NCBI GenBank assembly: GCA_963920665.1
Contig: OY987273.1
Span: 14,820,501 to 14,884,500, forward strand
Source: Straminergon stramineum
Taxonomy: Eukaryota; Streptophyta; Bryopsida; Hypnales; Calliergonaceae
Reading direction: 5' to 3'
DNA length: 64,000 nt
Below the pieces are notes generated by a model. It was not told where the DNA came from, ran no database searches, and saw only the letters and a list, made by a program, of their open reading frames with translations. Made by a program: the position numbers and the translations under genes. Shown piece by piece: positions 1-10,249 of this stretch (position 1 is the stretch's first letter; the number at the start of each line of letters is the position of its first letter).

Positions 1-201
1 CAGGCAAGTGCTTCTCGTATTGACTACAATGTTTTTGGACATGAGATTTCTATGTGTTCGTTTTGGAATGATGTATCAGTAGTCGACGGTTTTGATGCAT
101 TTGTGAATAGACTACTCATTTTCAAGGGCTCTATTCTCCGCAAAGCTGTGATTAACATGGTGCAATTATGCACAAAGGTCGTTAAGAGAATGAGCAGTTG
201 A
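1..201 (+). pseudogene. Open fragment, possibly F-box/LRR-like
   Basis: An open frame runs from the window edge to a TGA at 199-201 (about 66 codons). It contains FDAFVNRLLIFKGS, which resembles the segment that joins the F-box to the leucine-rich repeats in plant F-box/FBD proteins (FV.R.L...GS..). The fragment starts outside the window and no following LRR exon was seen. It lies just upstream of the esterase-like relic but does not resemble its N-terminus. The family call rests on one short motif; an unrelated coding remnant is equally possible. Confidence 0.25.
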
Positions 202-395
202 TTTGATTATGAGAATACATGTCATGCTAGCGGCTACTCTTTCGGTGTGCAATTTATGTTGGCAAGTTTTGGAATCATAATGCATTTGTGGACATTCAAG
301 CAGAGATCCTGCGTGGCAAATGTTCGAACCCTATGACTTGGTTAAAACCCCGAGTCGTTGCCTCAGATTGTTTAAATCCAAGTGATAATTTACAG

Positions 396-2131
396 ATTCG
401 CATCCCGAAGCCTAACAAGACGAGAGCGGCCGTGACATTTTAAGGAGCTTCAAGCGATGGCCAACATGGATGTGGGCGAACACGGAGGTGGTGGAACTTG
501 TTGAATGGTTGAGAGCGTGGAATGGTAAAGTCCCTCGCATGATTGAATTCATATACTACCACTAATGTGCATAGTTGTTGCTTTTGTGAAGCTTGTATTG
601 CTGCTAATTTAAATTTCGCACCCATGATCTATTTAGTACGGTTGAAGAAAGGCTGACTAATTGGTTCGGAACCCTAAGATGTGGCATGTGGTAGAATCCG
701 TGAGTGGAAGTAAACGGGTGGGATTTCATGGCCTGGATGTGTACTCGCTGTTCGAATCTATAGAAGCAACCGTGATAGAATTGGAGAGAGTGGATCTAGT
801 GCTGGCGCAGAATGCGCAACTTCGCTACCAGTGCTTCGACCCCTTCGTGGATGACGAGAAAGAATATGGGCGCTCTCTCATGTCACATCCACAGGGATGC
901 CGAGAAGGAGTGATCAAAATCTTAACGGTACTTATGGAAACATGTTCTCCTTAAATCAAAGATGATCAGGGTATTAATCATGCATGTACCCCACATGGTA
1001 ATATTGACATCCTTTTGAATGGCTCACATCCGATGGTACTCTAGTGTTTTGATTGATGGACATTGTTTGTGTTTGGATTAACATATTATCATGAGTGCAG
1101 GAGCTGCTACGCAAATGACTTGGCAGCAATGTTGAACCTGGCAAACGCGCGGCCTTGTGGAATGCCACCCAGAATGCGCGAATTGTGAAAAATGCGGAGA
1201 ATTATTACCGTGCCATGCTGGATGTTGACGAGAGATCATGGAATGTGCGGGATCGACACATGATAGAGACCATTGATGCGCTACTAAATTATTATGGCCC
1301 TGAGGCGAAGGGAATCGTCTAGGCACACAACACCCACATTGGTGACTACCGTGCCACTAGCATGATGGAATGAAACACGGTGAACATTGGCAGACTTGCA
1401 CGAGAGAAGTATGGATCGGAACAGATTGCATTGGTAGAATAAATTGAATAATATCCCTCCCCCCCTCCCTCTCCCTACCCTGCCCTTCCCTTTCCTTGGA
1501 TTTCTCGTTCTCACATGATAGTCTTGAACTTGGTATGAATAAAATTGGTGATTGATATTCTTGATGTGCAGGTGGGTTTTTCAACTTATGAAGGCATTGT
1601 GATTGCATCTCACTATTGGGGTGGCGAGATAGCAGCGTTGGCAGTGCACGGGCCCGCACTAGATCGTGGGATTCAGTATTACACAACGTAGCGTTGAAAA
1701 TGAATTCAGATAATGTGGTTCTGGTGTTTGCGAAGCAGCATCAGGAGGGCACTCTTGGGAAAACCAGGAAGGGGCAAAGAGCCATTGGAGTTGTTAATAA
1801 TCTTGCATTTGAGCGTTGGGGAAACTATATTCCCACCTCCTTGGCACAACGGTAAAATCATTCATGACCACTTCACTGAATATATGTTCTCTTGGCCATC
1901 CAACTTCATTGGCATGTCTTTCCCAGGCCAGGTTGTCTGTTTGTTCAGTCATGTGGAAATTCATTTCTCATCTCTTATTTTTCTTGTTTGCAAAGCCTGG
2001 TGATTTATACAAATGAACCCTTTTGTAGGTATGATGTACTATTATTCATTGACAATACATCAGCCTTGGAGCCTCTAGATGTGAAAGTGGACCCTATGGA
2101 GATTGAAGAATCTTATCCCTTCGGCGTATAA
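396..2131 (+). pseudogene. Erythromycin-esterase-like (EreA family) pseudogene, intron-containing
   Basis: Successive blocks follow the erythromycin-esterase fold in order: FKRWPTWMWANTEVVELVEW (about 451-510), VGFHGLDVYSLFESIEA and YQCFDPFVDDEKEYG (718-880), YYRAMLD...SWNVRDRHMIETIDALL then AHNTHIGDYRAT (1158-1365), NIGRLAREKYGSEQIAL (to 1433), VGFSTYEGIVIASHYWGGE (1572-1630), RAIGVVNNLAFERWGNYI, and RYDVLLFIDNTSALEPL (2029-2090). Two introns are clear and keep phase: 1434-1571 and 1852-2028. The family contains hydrolases that open macrolide lactones in bacteria; plant members have no settled role. The frame is broken. The conserved Trp before AHNTH is TAG (1320-1322), the Trp in the next block is TGA (1371-1373), and other frame changes lie before 720 and between 960 and 1150. 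The N-terminal GEASHG part was not found. Confidence 0.8.
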
Positions 2132-3540
2132 ATGTTGTGGAACCTGCTTAAATTCTCATGATTTTTTAAAAGTGTTTTGAGATATGTGCACATCAACATT
2201 ACGATGTGGCGGTCATAAGCAGCTTGAAGCTCCACAGCTTCAACATGAAGGTGATGCTTTTTATAGTAGTCTCCATGTTCATTTATATGCGATGAATCTC
2301 GCACCACAATAGCTTGTTTACATGAATTAGTCCTTGGTTCAGAGTTAGTGCAATAATCATGATTTACATACAGCTCTGGTGAATCTATGGCTCTATGTAC
2401 TAGTAAAAACCTGTACTAATAAAAGTTTGGCTATGCCAGCGAGGACCCTGTACTCTGGTTTCCAGAAACACTGTAGAAACAACACGTTGCCTATTCATCA
2501 AAGCAAGCAAAAGGGTGCACATTACCGAAGCGTACACTCAGCACTACAGCGAAGCAAATCACTGAACTGAATTAGAGAAGGGAGTGTGAGCGGCAGAGCT
2601 ACCTTGCTGGGCAAACCAAGGCGGATCTAATCAAGACGACCAAGTTACTAAAGCGTGCCAAGCAGAAGATCGCTGATAGTGAGCAACTCATCAGGGTTGC
2701 TGCCACCGCCCGGACGTCACGCTAAGCATACCTCTAGGAAATAAGAATAATTGGGCATAGTAAATCTGCAAGTTGAACTCCTAAAGCTTTACTCTTCAGA
2801 AAACTTGTAAATACATCTTAAGAGTTACTCCCACTTTCACCTAGGAGAGAAGTGCAATTCACGACTAGTAACTTTTAGACCCATCATGTTTTTCACCAAG
2901 AGAAATGTTGACCATTTCATGGTACATTGTGAACTGCGATGCCAGCCGAACTCCTCATGTTTTACTCTTTAGAAAATCTCAAGAGGTTTCTTGAGGAATC
3001 CTCACTACTTACACCTAGAAGAGAAGTGTAAAGAGAGTGTTCCAAAAAGTGCATAGTTTAACATCATGTTTGACATCAAGATTAACATCATGTTTTTAAT
3101 CTAGACACATGTTGGGTGTTAATATACTAGGCATGGTAAATTGCAGACTGTGATGCAGTTAAGTACTCAATGCATCTTATTGAATACTCACTTACATCTG
3201 GAGAGAAGTATTAGGATCCACGGCTAACATTTTGACCCATCAAGTTTTCCATCGAGAGAAATGTATTATACTAGGCTACTTCATATACTAGGCACGGAAA
3301 ATTGTAAATTGAGATGCAGCTGAAAATGGTTCAGAGTTATTGAATTAATCCTTGCAATGATTGTTCACCAGAGCTGGAGTGCCTAAATTAAACTTACATT
3401 CCTCCTCATCAAAACGTGATCATGACAAACATATATATAATCAATCTAGTAAAATATCGTCAACTTTTGGAAATATTCTTGTCCTGTACTTAGCACATTT
3501 TGACATATCTTTTTGACATGTTATACTGCTTTAGAAGACT
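2132..3540. other. Intergenic stretch, mostly featureless
   Basis: No recognised gene. Three loosely similar segments around 2750-3300 repeat phrases such as ctaggagagaagtg and actaggca.gg.aaattg.a, which suggests old local duplication. A small open frame at 2582-2725 is listed separately. Confidence 0.4.
2582..2725 (+). CDS. Possible C-terminal exon of an unknown helical protein
   Basis: A 47-codon frame ends at TAA (2723-2725) and is open back to 2576. The peptide is rich in Lys, Glu, Gln and Ala (for example KTTKLLKRAKQKIADSEQL) and should form one charged helix, as in coiled-coil ends. Base composition here is more GC-rich than its surroundings. A possible acceptor (gagaag) lies directly upstream. 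No family is recognised and chance cannot be excluded. Confidence 0.25.
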   Translation, partial: ECERQSYLAGQTKADLIKTTKLLKRAKQKIADSEQLIRVAATARTSR

Positions 3541-3972
3541 GTATAATTTGAGTTTTGAGTGTGTAACGTTATGAGGATTTGGAGCTCCGGGTTGTTTGTG
3601 TGGGCCACACACCCTTTCCACAACTCTCCAGGCGTGCATGGGACATGGATTATGGGAAGCTTGCAGCAGCCTTCACATAATCTAGGGTCTCAATCTAGAG
3701 AGAGAATGTGCGCAGTGCCGTCCATGGTAATGTCGACTTGCCCATCTTCATCCACTGATATAATTATGATGTCCTTCAGTTGAGACCCGACTAGTACCCG
3801 CTCTGGAATATCCTGAGTTAAGTAATACCACATATTGTTAACATGTACAAAAAAACAAATAGTGGGTCAACTTTACTTGTGCATGGAAGTAACATACATT
3901 TTTGATGCGGAGCTTTCGGTTGATGACCTCAAGCGTTGTGACCCACAGATGCAAGTCCTCTGTAGTCCGCCA

Positions 3973-3980
3973 CTCCACAC
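3973..3980. repeat. Left target-site duplication of hAT element 1
   Basis: CTCCACAC directly precedes the terminal TAGGG and is repeated exactly at 7621-7628 after the other terminus. Confidence 0.88.
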
Positions 3981-4189
3981 TAGGGTTGTTCTGACGAACG
4001 TGTTTTGGGGTTTGGGTGTCGAGTTGTTCGTCTGATGTCGCATGTCGTATAAGACGAGTGTCGCATATACGAGACAAATTTGACGAGTGCGAAATTAGGG
4101 TTTAGGGTTTTCGGGCAGGGCAGCCAAAATTTTTATCTTACGTGGCGGGTTGTCAACAGTGACGTGGAAAGCTTTGACCACGTCACCAT

Positions 4190-4570
4190 AGGCGACTACG
4201 GGTGGGGCGACCACGGGTCCTAGAATGAGGGCGACTGCGGGTTCAATCTGGGGCGACTGCGGGTCCAATCCAGGGCGACTACAAGTCGAGGGGGGGGGCG
4301 AGTGCGGGTGGGGCGCGTGCGGGTAAGATGGGGCGACCTCGAGTCCTAGAATGAGGGCGACTACGGGTTCAATCTAGGGCGACTGCAGGTCGAGGGGGGG
4401 GGGGCGAGTGCGGGTCCAGGGGGGGCGAGTGCAGGTCCAGGGGGGGCGAGTGCAGGTCCAGGGGGGGTGAGTGCGGGTAGAAGGGGGCAACTACGAGTCT
4501 AGGGGGGTGAGTGCGGGTCTAGGGGGGGCAAATGCGGGTAGAAGGGGGCTTAGGGGGGCGACCACAGGTC
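4190..4570. repeat. GC-rich minisatellite, left arm of hAT element 1
   Basis: Irregular units of the type GGGCGACTGCGGGTCC give way at about 4395-4540 to a 21-bp unit (CGAGTGCAGGTCCAGGGGGGG). Runs of seven to nine G recur, so the G-rich strand could form quadruplexes. Confidence 0.85.
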
Positions 4571-4860
4571 ATTTCTTGGGCGACCGCGGCTGATGGGGCG
4601 ACTGCAGGTCTCAGACTCAAGAAGTCTTCTAGTTCATGACGATGGAGGCGGTTGCGTATGGGGCGACCGCGGGTCAGGGGCGCCAGAAAACATGAGTTTG
4701 AGTTTCCCCCCTTACAAAGTGGAGGGAAGGTGTTCAAACTTATCAAGTACCACTCCCCCCTTTTTTGAGGAATAACTCCAGAAAATCCTAAAACTAAGGC
4801 ATTCAATACTAAGTGATCAAAAGTTAATTAAGTAATAAAGAGAGCAAATTGGTTTAGGAA

Positions 4861-5560
4861 GTGGAGATTTGGAAAAGCCCTTTTTCCTAACATTTCATTT
4901 CTCCTTCATCCATCCTTGTGGTCATGTCAAATTCAATGTAACCATTTCCTATTTTAATTTTTGGAGGGAGTACATTGAGAGGAGACCTTCCCTTTTGGGG
5001 GAAATCATGTACAAAAAAAATACTAACATCGTGGGATGCACAAAGAAGAAATCTTCTTATCTACATAAGAAGTGGTTTAAGAAATGGAGACTTGGGGAAG
5101 CTCTTCTAATTGACATTTTATTTTTCCTTCGTGGTCATGTCAAATTCAACATGACCATTTCCTATTTTAATTTTTGGAGGGAGTACATTGAGAGGAGACC
5201 TTCCCTTTTGGGGGAAACCATGTACAAAAAAAATACTAACACCGTGGGATGCACAAAGAAGAAATCTTCTTATCTACATAAGAAGTGGTTTTAAGAAATG
5301 GAGACTTGGGGAAGCTCTTCTAATTGACATTTTTTTTTTCCTCATGCTCATGTAAAATTCAACATGACCATTTCATATTTTAATTTTTGGAGGGAGTATA
5401 TTGAGAGGAGACCTTCCCTTTGGGGGGAAACCATGTACAAAAAAAAATACTAACACTGCGGGATGCATGAAGAAGAAATCTTTTTATCTACATAAGAAGT
5501 GGTTTACGAAATGGAGACTTGGGGAAGCCCTTCTCCTCATCATTTCATTTTCCATCCTCC
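4861..5560. repeat. Tandem repeat of about 205-235 bp, over three copies
   Basis: The landmark atggagacttggggaag (gtggagatttggaaaag in the first copy) occurs at 4861, 5094, 5298 and 5511, giving spacings of 233, 204 and 213 bp. Each unit also contains gagaggagaccttccctttt and gggatgcac.aagaagaaatc. The copies are very similar, so the array expanded recently compared with the surrounding decay. Short open frames here simply repeat the unit. Confidence 0.9.
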
Positions 5561-5837
5561 AACATAGGAATTTCAATATAGTCCTCCCCTTGATACATCA
5601 AGGGGATTTAAAACACATTTGAAGGGGTGCATGAATATTCAATTTATTGAAGATTAAAAAGTTAGGAAATGACACTTTGAATGGTTTTTATCTTACAAGT
5701 ACAAGGTTTAGGAGTTCAAACATTTTTATGACATATAATGAAAAGCAACTCACATGTGTGTGTCATTTTATCCATCCTAAAAAATAGAAGTACATTACTT
5801 TTGGACTCGCATACATGCAGAAGGTCCATGGTTTTTC

Positions 5838-5932
5838 TATAGGGTTTAGGGTATAGGGTTAGGGTTTAGGGTATAGGATTAGGGATTAGGGTATAGGATT
5901 AGGGATTAGGGTATAGGGTTAGGGTTTGGAAA
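5838..5932. repeat. Degenerate telomere-like repeat block inside hAT element 1
   Basis: Interleaved TTTAGGG, TATAGGG and TTAGGG units run for about 95 bp. It is interstitial, in the middle of the transposon, and not a chromosome end. Shorter TTTAGGG pairs lie at about 4096-4112, 9790-9806 and 10010-10030. Confidence 0.8.
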
Positions 5933-6139
5933 ACCCTCTTCAATTTCTCTAATTAGTCATACTAAAATTTTGTATTTATAGACTAATTCTGTAGTATTAA
6001 CTAACTACAAGCAGTGAAGCACATGTCAATTATAGTGAATGGAAGATGCAATTAAGCTTGACTTCATTAGAGTTGGAGATGGCTCACATCTTGTGGTATG
6101 TTGGTGCCTGCACTGACGTGACTTTAAGATAGAGGTGAA

Positions 6140-6965
6140 TATTGGTCTTGGGCGAGTTCAGGTCTTGGGCAAGCGTGGGTGGAGGGGAATTCAAGTCTTG
6201 TTGTTGTTGAGCCCAATTTGGTGGATTGGGAGGCGACTTCGGGTGGGGGGCGACCTCGGGTCTTGGGCGACCGCGGGTGAGGGCGACTTCGAGTCTTGTT
6301 GTTGTGGAGCCCAATTTTGTGAATTGGTAGGCGACTTCGGGTGAGGGGCAACCGCGGGTCTTGGGCGACTGCGGGTGAGGGCGACTTCGAGTCTTGTTGT
6401 TGTGGAGCCCAATTTGGTGGATTGGGGGGCAACTTCGGGTGGGGGGCGACCTCAGGTCTTGGGCGACCGCGGGTGAGGGCAACTTCGAGTCTTGTTGTTG
6501 TGGAGCCCAATTTGGTGAATTGGGGGGCGACTTCGGGTAGGGGGCGACCTCGGGTCTTGGGCGACCGCGGGTGAGGGCGACTTTGAGTCTTGTTGTTGTG
6601 GAGCCCAATTTAGTGGATTGGGGGGCGACTTCGGATGGGGGGCGACCGCGGGTGAGGGCAACTTCGAGTCTTGTTGTTGTCGAGCCCAATTTGGTGGATT
6701 GGGAGGCGACTTCAGGTGGGGGGCAACCGCGGGTGAGGGTGACTTCGAGTCTTGTTGTTGTTGAGCCCAATTTGGTGAATTGGGAGGCAACTTCGGGTAG
6801 GGGGCGACCTCGGGTGAGGGCGACTGCGGGTGAGGGCGACTTCGAGTCTTCTTGTTGTGGAGCCCAATTTGGTGGATTGGGGGGCGACTTCAGGTGGGGG
6901 GCGACCTTGGGTCTTGGGCGACCGCGGGTGAGGGCGACTTCGAGTCTTGATGTTGTGGAGCCCAA
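6140..6965. repeat. 98-bp tandem array, nine copies
   Basis: The landmark agtcttgttgttg (one copy reads agtcttcttgttg and the last agtcttgatgttg) starts at 6194, 6292, 6390, 6488, 6586, 6667, 6748, 6845 and 6943. Spacings are 98, 98, 98, 98, 81, 81, 97 and 98. The 81-bp units lack a 17-bp block (cgacctcgggtcttggg). Long open frames on both strands across this array arise from the repeat and are not called genes. Confidence 0.93.
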
Positions 6966-7290
6966 TTTGTCCTAGACAGGGCGACTACAGGTCCTGGACA
7001 GGGCGACTGCAGGTCCTGGGTAGGGCGACTACGGGTCCTGGACAGGGCGACTGTGGGTCCTGGGGCAACTGTAGGTCCTGGACAGGGCGACTGCGGTCCA
7101 AGGGCGCCTGTGGGTCCTCTGGAGGGCGGCTGCAGGTCTTGGAGAGGGCGACTGCGGGTTCTGGGTAGGGCGACTGCGGGTCCTCTAGAGGGCAACTGCA
7201 GGGCTTTTGAGGCGCGTGCAGGTCCCCTGGGAGGCGACTGCGGGTCTTTTGGGGCACCTGCGGGTATTTGTGAGGCATTACTCTCTTTAG
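6966..7290. repeat. 22-bp GGGCGACTGCGGGTCCTG array
   Basis: Units near GGGCGACTGCAGGTCCTGGACA repeat every 22 bp at 6978-7070 and then vary in length to 7290. From 7316 to 7425 the same core appears inverted (GTCGCC), facing the left arm of the element. Confidence 0.85.
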
Positions 7291-7620
7291 GCTCCGACTT
7301 CATGTCTTTGCCTCACAAGTCGCCAAGTACTTCCCACCTGCGGTCGCCTAGCAGCGTGAACCCGAAGTCGCCCTATCTATAATTGCCTACAGCCGTGGTC
7401 GCCCACACCCGAGGTCGCCGACACCCCCATGCGCCCCTTTAGGATGCCACGTAGAAGACACGTGTTTGCCACATGGCATCTAGGTGGCCTCACGGGCAGG
7501 GTGAATTTTAAAAAAAAAGTCAAAGCTAAGTTTGACTCTATTAGACGGACAAGAGGGTCTACTTGACGTGTTGGACGTCGTGTTTGTCGTGTTGTCGAAC
7601 TGTCCGCCGGAACAACCATG

Positions 7621-7628
7621 CTCCACAC
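7621..7628. repeat. Right target-site duplication of hAT element 1
   Basis: CTCCACAC directly follows the terminal ACCATG and is identical to 3973-3980. Confidence 0.88.
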
Positions 7629-10249
7629 GAGCTGCAGACATGGGCAATTGTGTTAAAAATGACAAATCTATGCCAAAAAAGATAAGAGTGGTCTCATGAA
7701 TATTGCACCTTTTCGAAGTCAGCTAGTATCATTGACAATTAGTACTTGTTTCACCATAGCTAGTTGTGACCCGGAGTCGCATTCCAAGGTCTAGACATCC
7801 ATTTTCATCTACCTGCAAATTAAAATGAGATCACAGTAAGTAGGACTATTTTGAAGCGCAAAAACATTGGCAAGAGTAATCAAATAAAAGAAGACGGTCA
7901 AACCTAGACAAATAAACAAACAAACAGACAGACACAAACAGATAGATTGACAAATATTTATCTAGTTCATAACTGAGAGATTATGAACTTACCGAACGTT
8001 GGTACCCAAGTTTGTCTTGCCACTCGAAACCAACCAAGACCACTTTCACCTTTTCACCAAAAGAAACTGGGTTTTGATAACTATCCAAAACTTGCATTAT
8101 ATAAATGAATATATATGTAACATAAAATCTAATGTATGGACATGTATTGAAAACTCTGAAGTAGTTGATTTTCAAGGAACATTACCTCAAAGATGAGATG
8201 TTCTAGGACTTGCCCTGGCTGGAGACGGCTAATTATGGGCACATAATTGCTCTTACAATCTTGTTACCGCTACTGGTCCCGGCAACACTACAACACTGAT
8301 TTGAGGATTAAATCAGTAATGAAAATAAAATTTAGTTGATATTTTACCTTTACTATTACGATATCTCAATGGTTTCAATCTATCACCTGCTATGGAGAAG
8401 TCTGCTGCCGGGTTACCATCCACACTCATCTTCAATGAAGCTTGCATTATGGTTTGCTTGAGAGGTGCAAGCTTTCCTACACCCACTTCAATCCTCTGTT
8501 CTCCACTGAATATAATTCTCAACTTCTAGAAGACAAATGACAATACTAATTCATCGTCCATAATCAGCTAAGTTGCTAAAGCCAATAAATTCATCATAAA
8601 GGAACGATGACAAATTACCCGGATATCAAGGTTGAAAAGGTCATTTGATATCTTGATCAGGTCTTTAACCATGATAACGGACACCTCAACAGAGTCCCTT
8701 TCTACAATACAAATGTCACATCTTACATCTGTGGAAATTCTTAAAAATTCCATTGAATTGCTGAACTCATCAACTCGTGTCACATATAACGCTCCAAGCA
8801 TCACTTCCCCAAGCCTGCAATTAATACATTTTTCCAAACAATCATTTTCCAAGTATGCAATTAGTTTTTCCAACATTGCTGTATAATCTTCCAAAAATGC
8901 TTTAATTTTGCCAAGCATGCTTACAATTTTCCTAAGAATGCTATTAATTTTTCCCATCTACAACTTTTTTCAGATCTAGATCCTTGCTGTTGAAGACCTC
9001 CTAGCATTTCTCCCATTGTTCCTCCTTCACCATCACATACTGCAGTTAATCAAGGAGGTGGATTATGTCAGATGTACTTTTATGTTGTAATTGCTATTAG
9101 GAAAAAGGGAAATTTATTGAAATATTTTTTATTTTTTTTACCTTGTCACCAAAGAGGGTTTCAATGGGGAAGCACCGTGACTCTCCAAGACTGAAGCTGA
9201 AGTGTTGGCCTTGGTCTTCACCACCCTCCATTTAACTTCCACGCTCCTTTGGCATCCGATTGGCCTGTAACAATTTGATTTTGCATCCTAATGTTGTTGA
9301 TAGAATAAAGTCAAAAAGCCTAGGATGAGATACTTTTGGAGAAAAAAAAGAACACGCCCAAGAAAGTTATGATACCTGGCGCAAAAAAGAAAACCAGGGC
9401 TATCTGGTTGAGTCACTTTGCAAAAAATATAACAAGCCAAAAATTGAGATGATTTTTATGAGTTGTAAATGAAGTCATACTTGCATATGATCTTCGTATC
9501 ACCAGTAGTAGTGAAAGCAATAGTAAATAGACTAATTGCTAGAAGGATGATCAACTTTGATATACTCAGCTACAAATATGTGTTTTATTTTAACCTTTTT
9601 CATCTGGTAAGCCATCTGAAATGAAGCACTCCACGGTGACAAACATGTCCCTATTGTCATTTTTAAGGCATGCTTATCTTCCTCTTCTTGTGGTCCAATT
9701 AACACTACGGTTTTAACATGGGTTTATGGTTTGGGGTGTAGTATGGAAAGAGATCAGCAATATTATCGTAACGTCATGGACATGAAGATTAGGGTTTAGG
9801 GTTTAACACGAAAAAAACAAGAGAAAAATTTATCGGCATTAACACAATCTAATGGACACGAGGGCTTAGATTCGGGGTTTTGGCTAGTACACCAAAAAAA
9901 ACAGCAGAAGACGTCAACTAATTCACTACAAAACGCTGGGCATGAGGGTAAGAGTTTAGGGTTTCGGGATTAACAAGAAAAAGTAACAGAAAATACCAAA
10001 ACTTGGGCTTGAGGGTTAGGGTTCAGGGTTTCGGCCAACTTACAAACAAGAGAAGCACTCGGGCGGCCTTGGACTCATGCCCCTTCACGAACTCACCAAC
10101 CCCATAAACAGGGTTCCCCTAGAAATCCTCCACGTACACATGGTCGCCCCACACGACCCCATGTTGCTTCTACTTCGCATCCTCCTCGAATGATTTTCCG
10201 ACCTCGCGCTGCTTCTGCTTCGCACCCTCCTTTATGATTTGTGCCCTAA

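Larger units (their letters stand above)
3981..7620. mobile_element. Non-autonomous hAT-type DNA transposon, 3.64 kb, with expanded GC-rich arrays
   Basis: The left end is TAGGGTTGTTCTGACGAAC and the right end, read inward on the other strand, is CATGGTTGTTCCGGCGGAC: 14 of 19 positions match. The flanks are a perfect 8-bp direct repeat CTCCACAC at 3973-3980 and 7621-7628. YAGGG-like termini plus 8-bp duplications are the hAT signature. The interior holds GC-rich minisatellites, a roughly 205-235-bp tandem repeat, telomere-like repeats and a 98-bp tandem array. No transposase was found. Units of GGGCGAC run one way through most of the element and the opposite way in the right 100-200 bp (7316-7425), so the subterminal zones face each other. 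The hAT call rests on ends and duplication length; no hAT protein is present. Confidence 0.85.
3898..7631 (-). pseudogene. Exon of the GMI1-like gene interrupted by a transposon
   Basis: The acceptor TGTCTGCAG ends at 7632 and the exon begins CTCGTGTGGAG at 7631. The transposon then intervenes, and coding resumes at 3980 with GTGTGGAGTGGCGG, running to a donor GTATGT after 3898. The 8-bp target duplication lies inside this exon. If the element and one duplicate are ignored, an uninterrupted frame (RVEWRTTEDLHLW) crosses the junction. The exon was therefore open when the element landed. Confidence 0.7.
3545..10240 (-). pseudogene. GMI1/SMCHD1-like gene (Ig-like repeat region), split by a hAT element
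   Basis: A chain of minus-strand exons reads, from high to low coordinates: VYVEDF and GNPVYGVGEFVKGHESKA (about 10.1 kb), DMFVTVECFISDGLPDEK (about 9.65 kb), HFSFSLGESRCFPIETLFGD (9232-9143), a short piece from 9039, LGEVMLGALYVTRVDEF...SNDLFNLDIR (8814-8619), LRIIFSGEQRIEVGVGKLAPL (8525-8348), VLDSYQNPVSFGEKVKVVLV (8090-7993), VDENGCLDLGMRLRVTTSYG (7812-7746), EWRTTEDLHLWVTTLEV (3980-3898), IPERVLVGSQLKDIIII...DEDGQVD (about 3795-3700), then IHVPCTPGE...AHTNNPELQI. The order matches the Ig-like repeat region of plant GMI1/SMCHD1-type proteins (GFxxx..VD..G..DL...L.VT..YG, then VDETxxx, then HSRYPEL-like). These proteins act in SMC-related chromatin and DNA repair. Stops near 10.1, 9.0 and 3.7 kb show decay. 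ATPase and hinge domains were not found. Confidence 0.62.

Noticed and set aside
1284..1686. Minus-strand frames of 76 and 109 codons at 1.3-1.7 kb
   Set aside because: They are antisense to the esterase-like blocks and include its CT-rich intron.
4869..5294. 141-codon plus-strand open frame with an internal duplication
   Set aside because: It translates two copies of the roughly 210-bp tandem repeat and has no domain.
5838..5932. A true telomere
   Set aside because: The repeats are degenerate, only about 95 bp long, and lie inside a transposon with sequence on both sides.
6084..6965. 293-codon minus-strand open frame with repeated GSTTTRLEVALTRGRP
   Set aside because: It is a translation of the 98-bp tandem array inside a transposon; other frames and the opposite strand are also open, as expected for a GC-rich repeat.
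6890..7382. Overlapping open frames on both strands rich in Pro, Arg and Gly
   Set aside because: They arise from the 22-bp GC-rich array; no start, splice or domain evidence.
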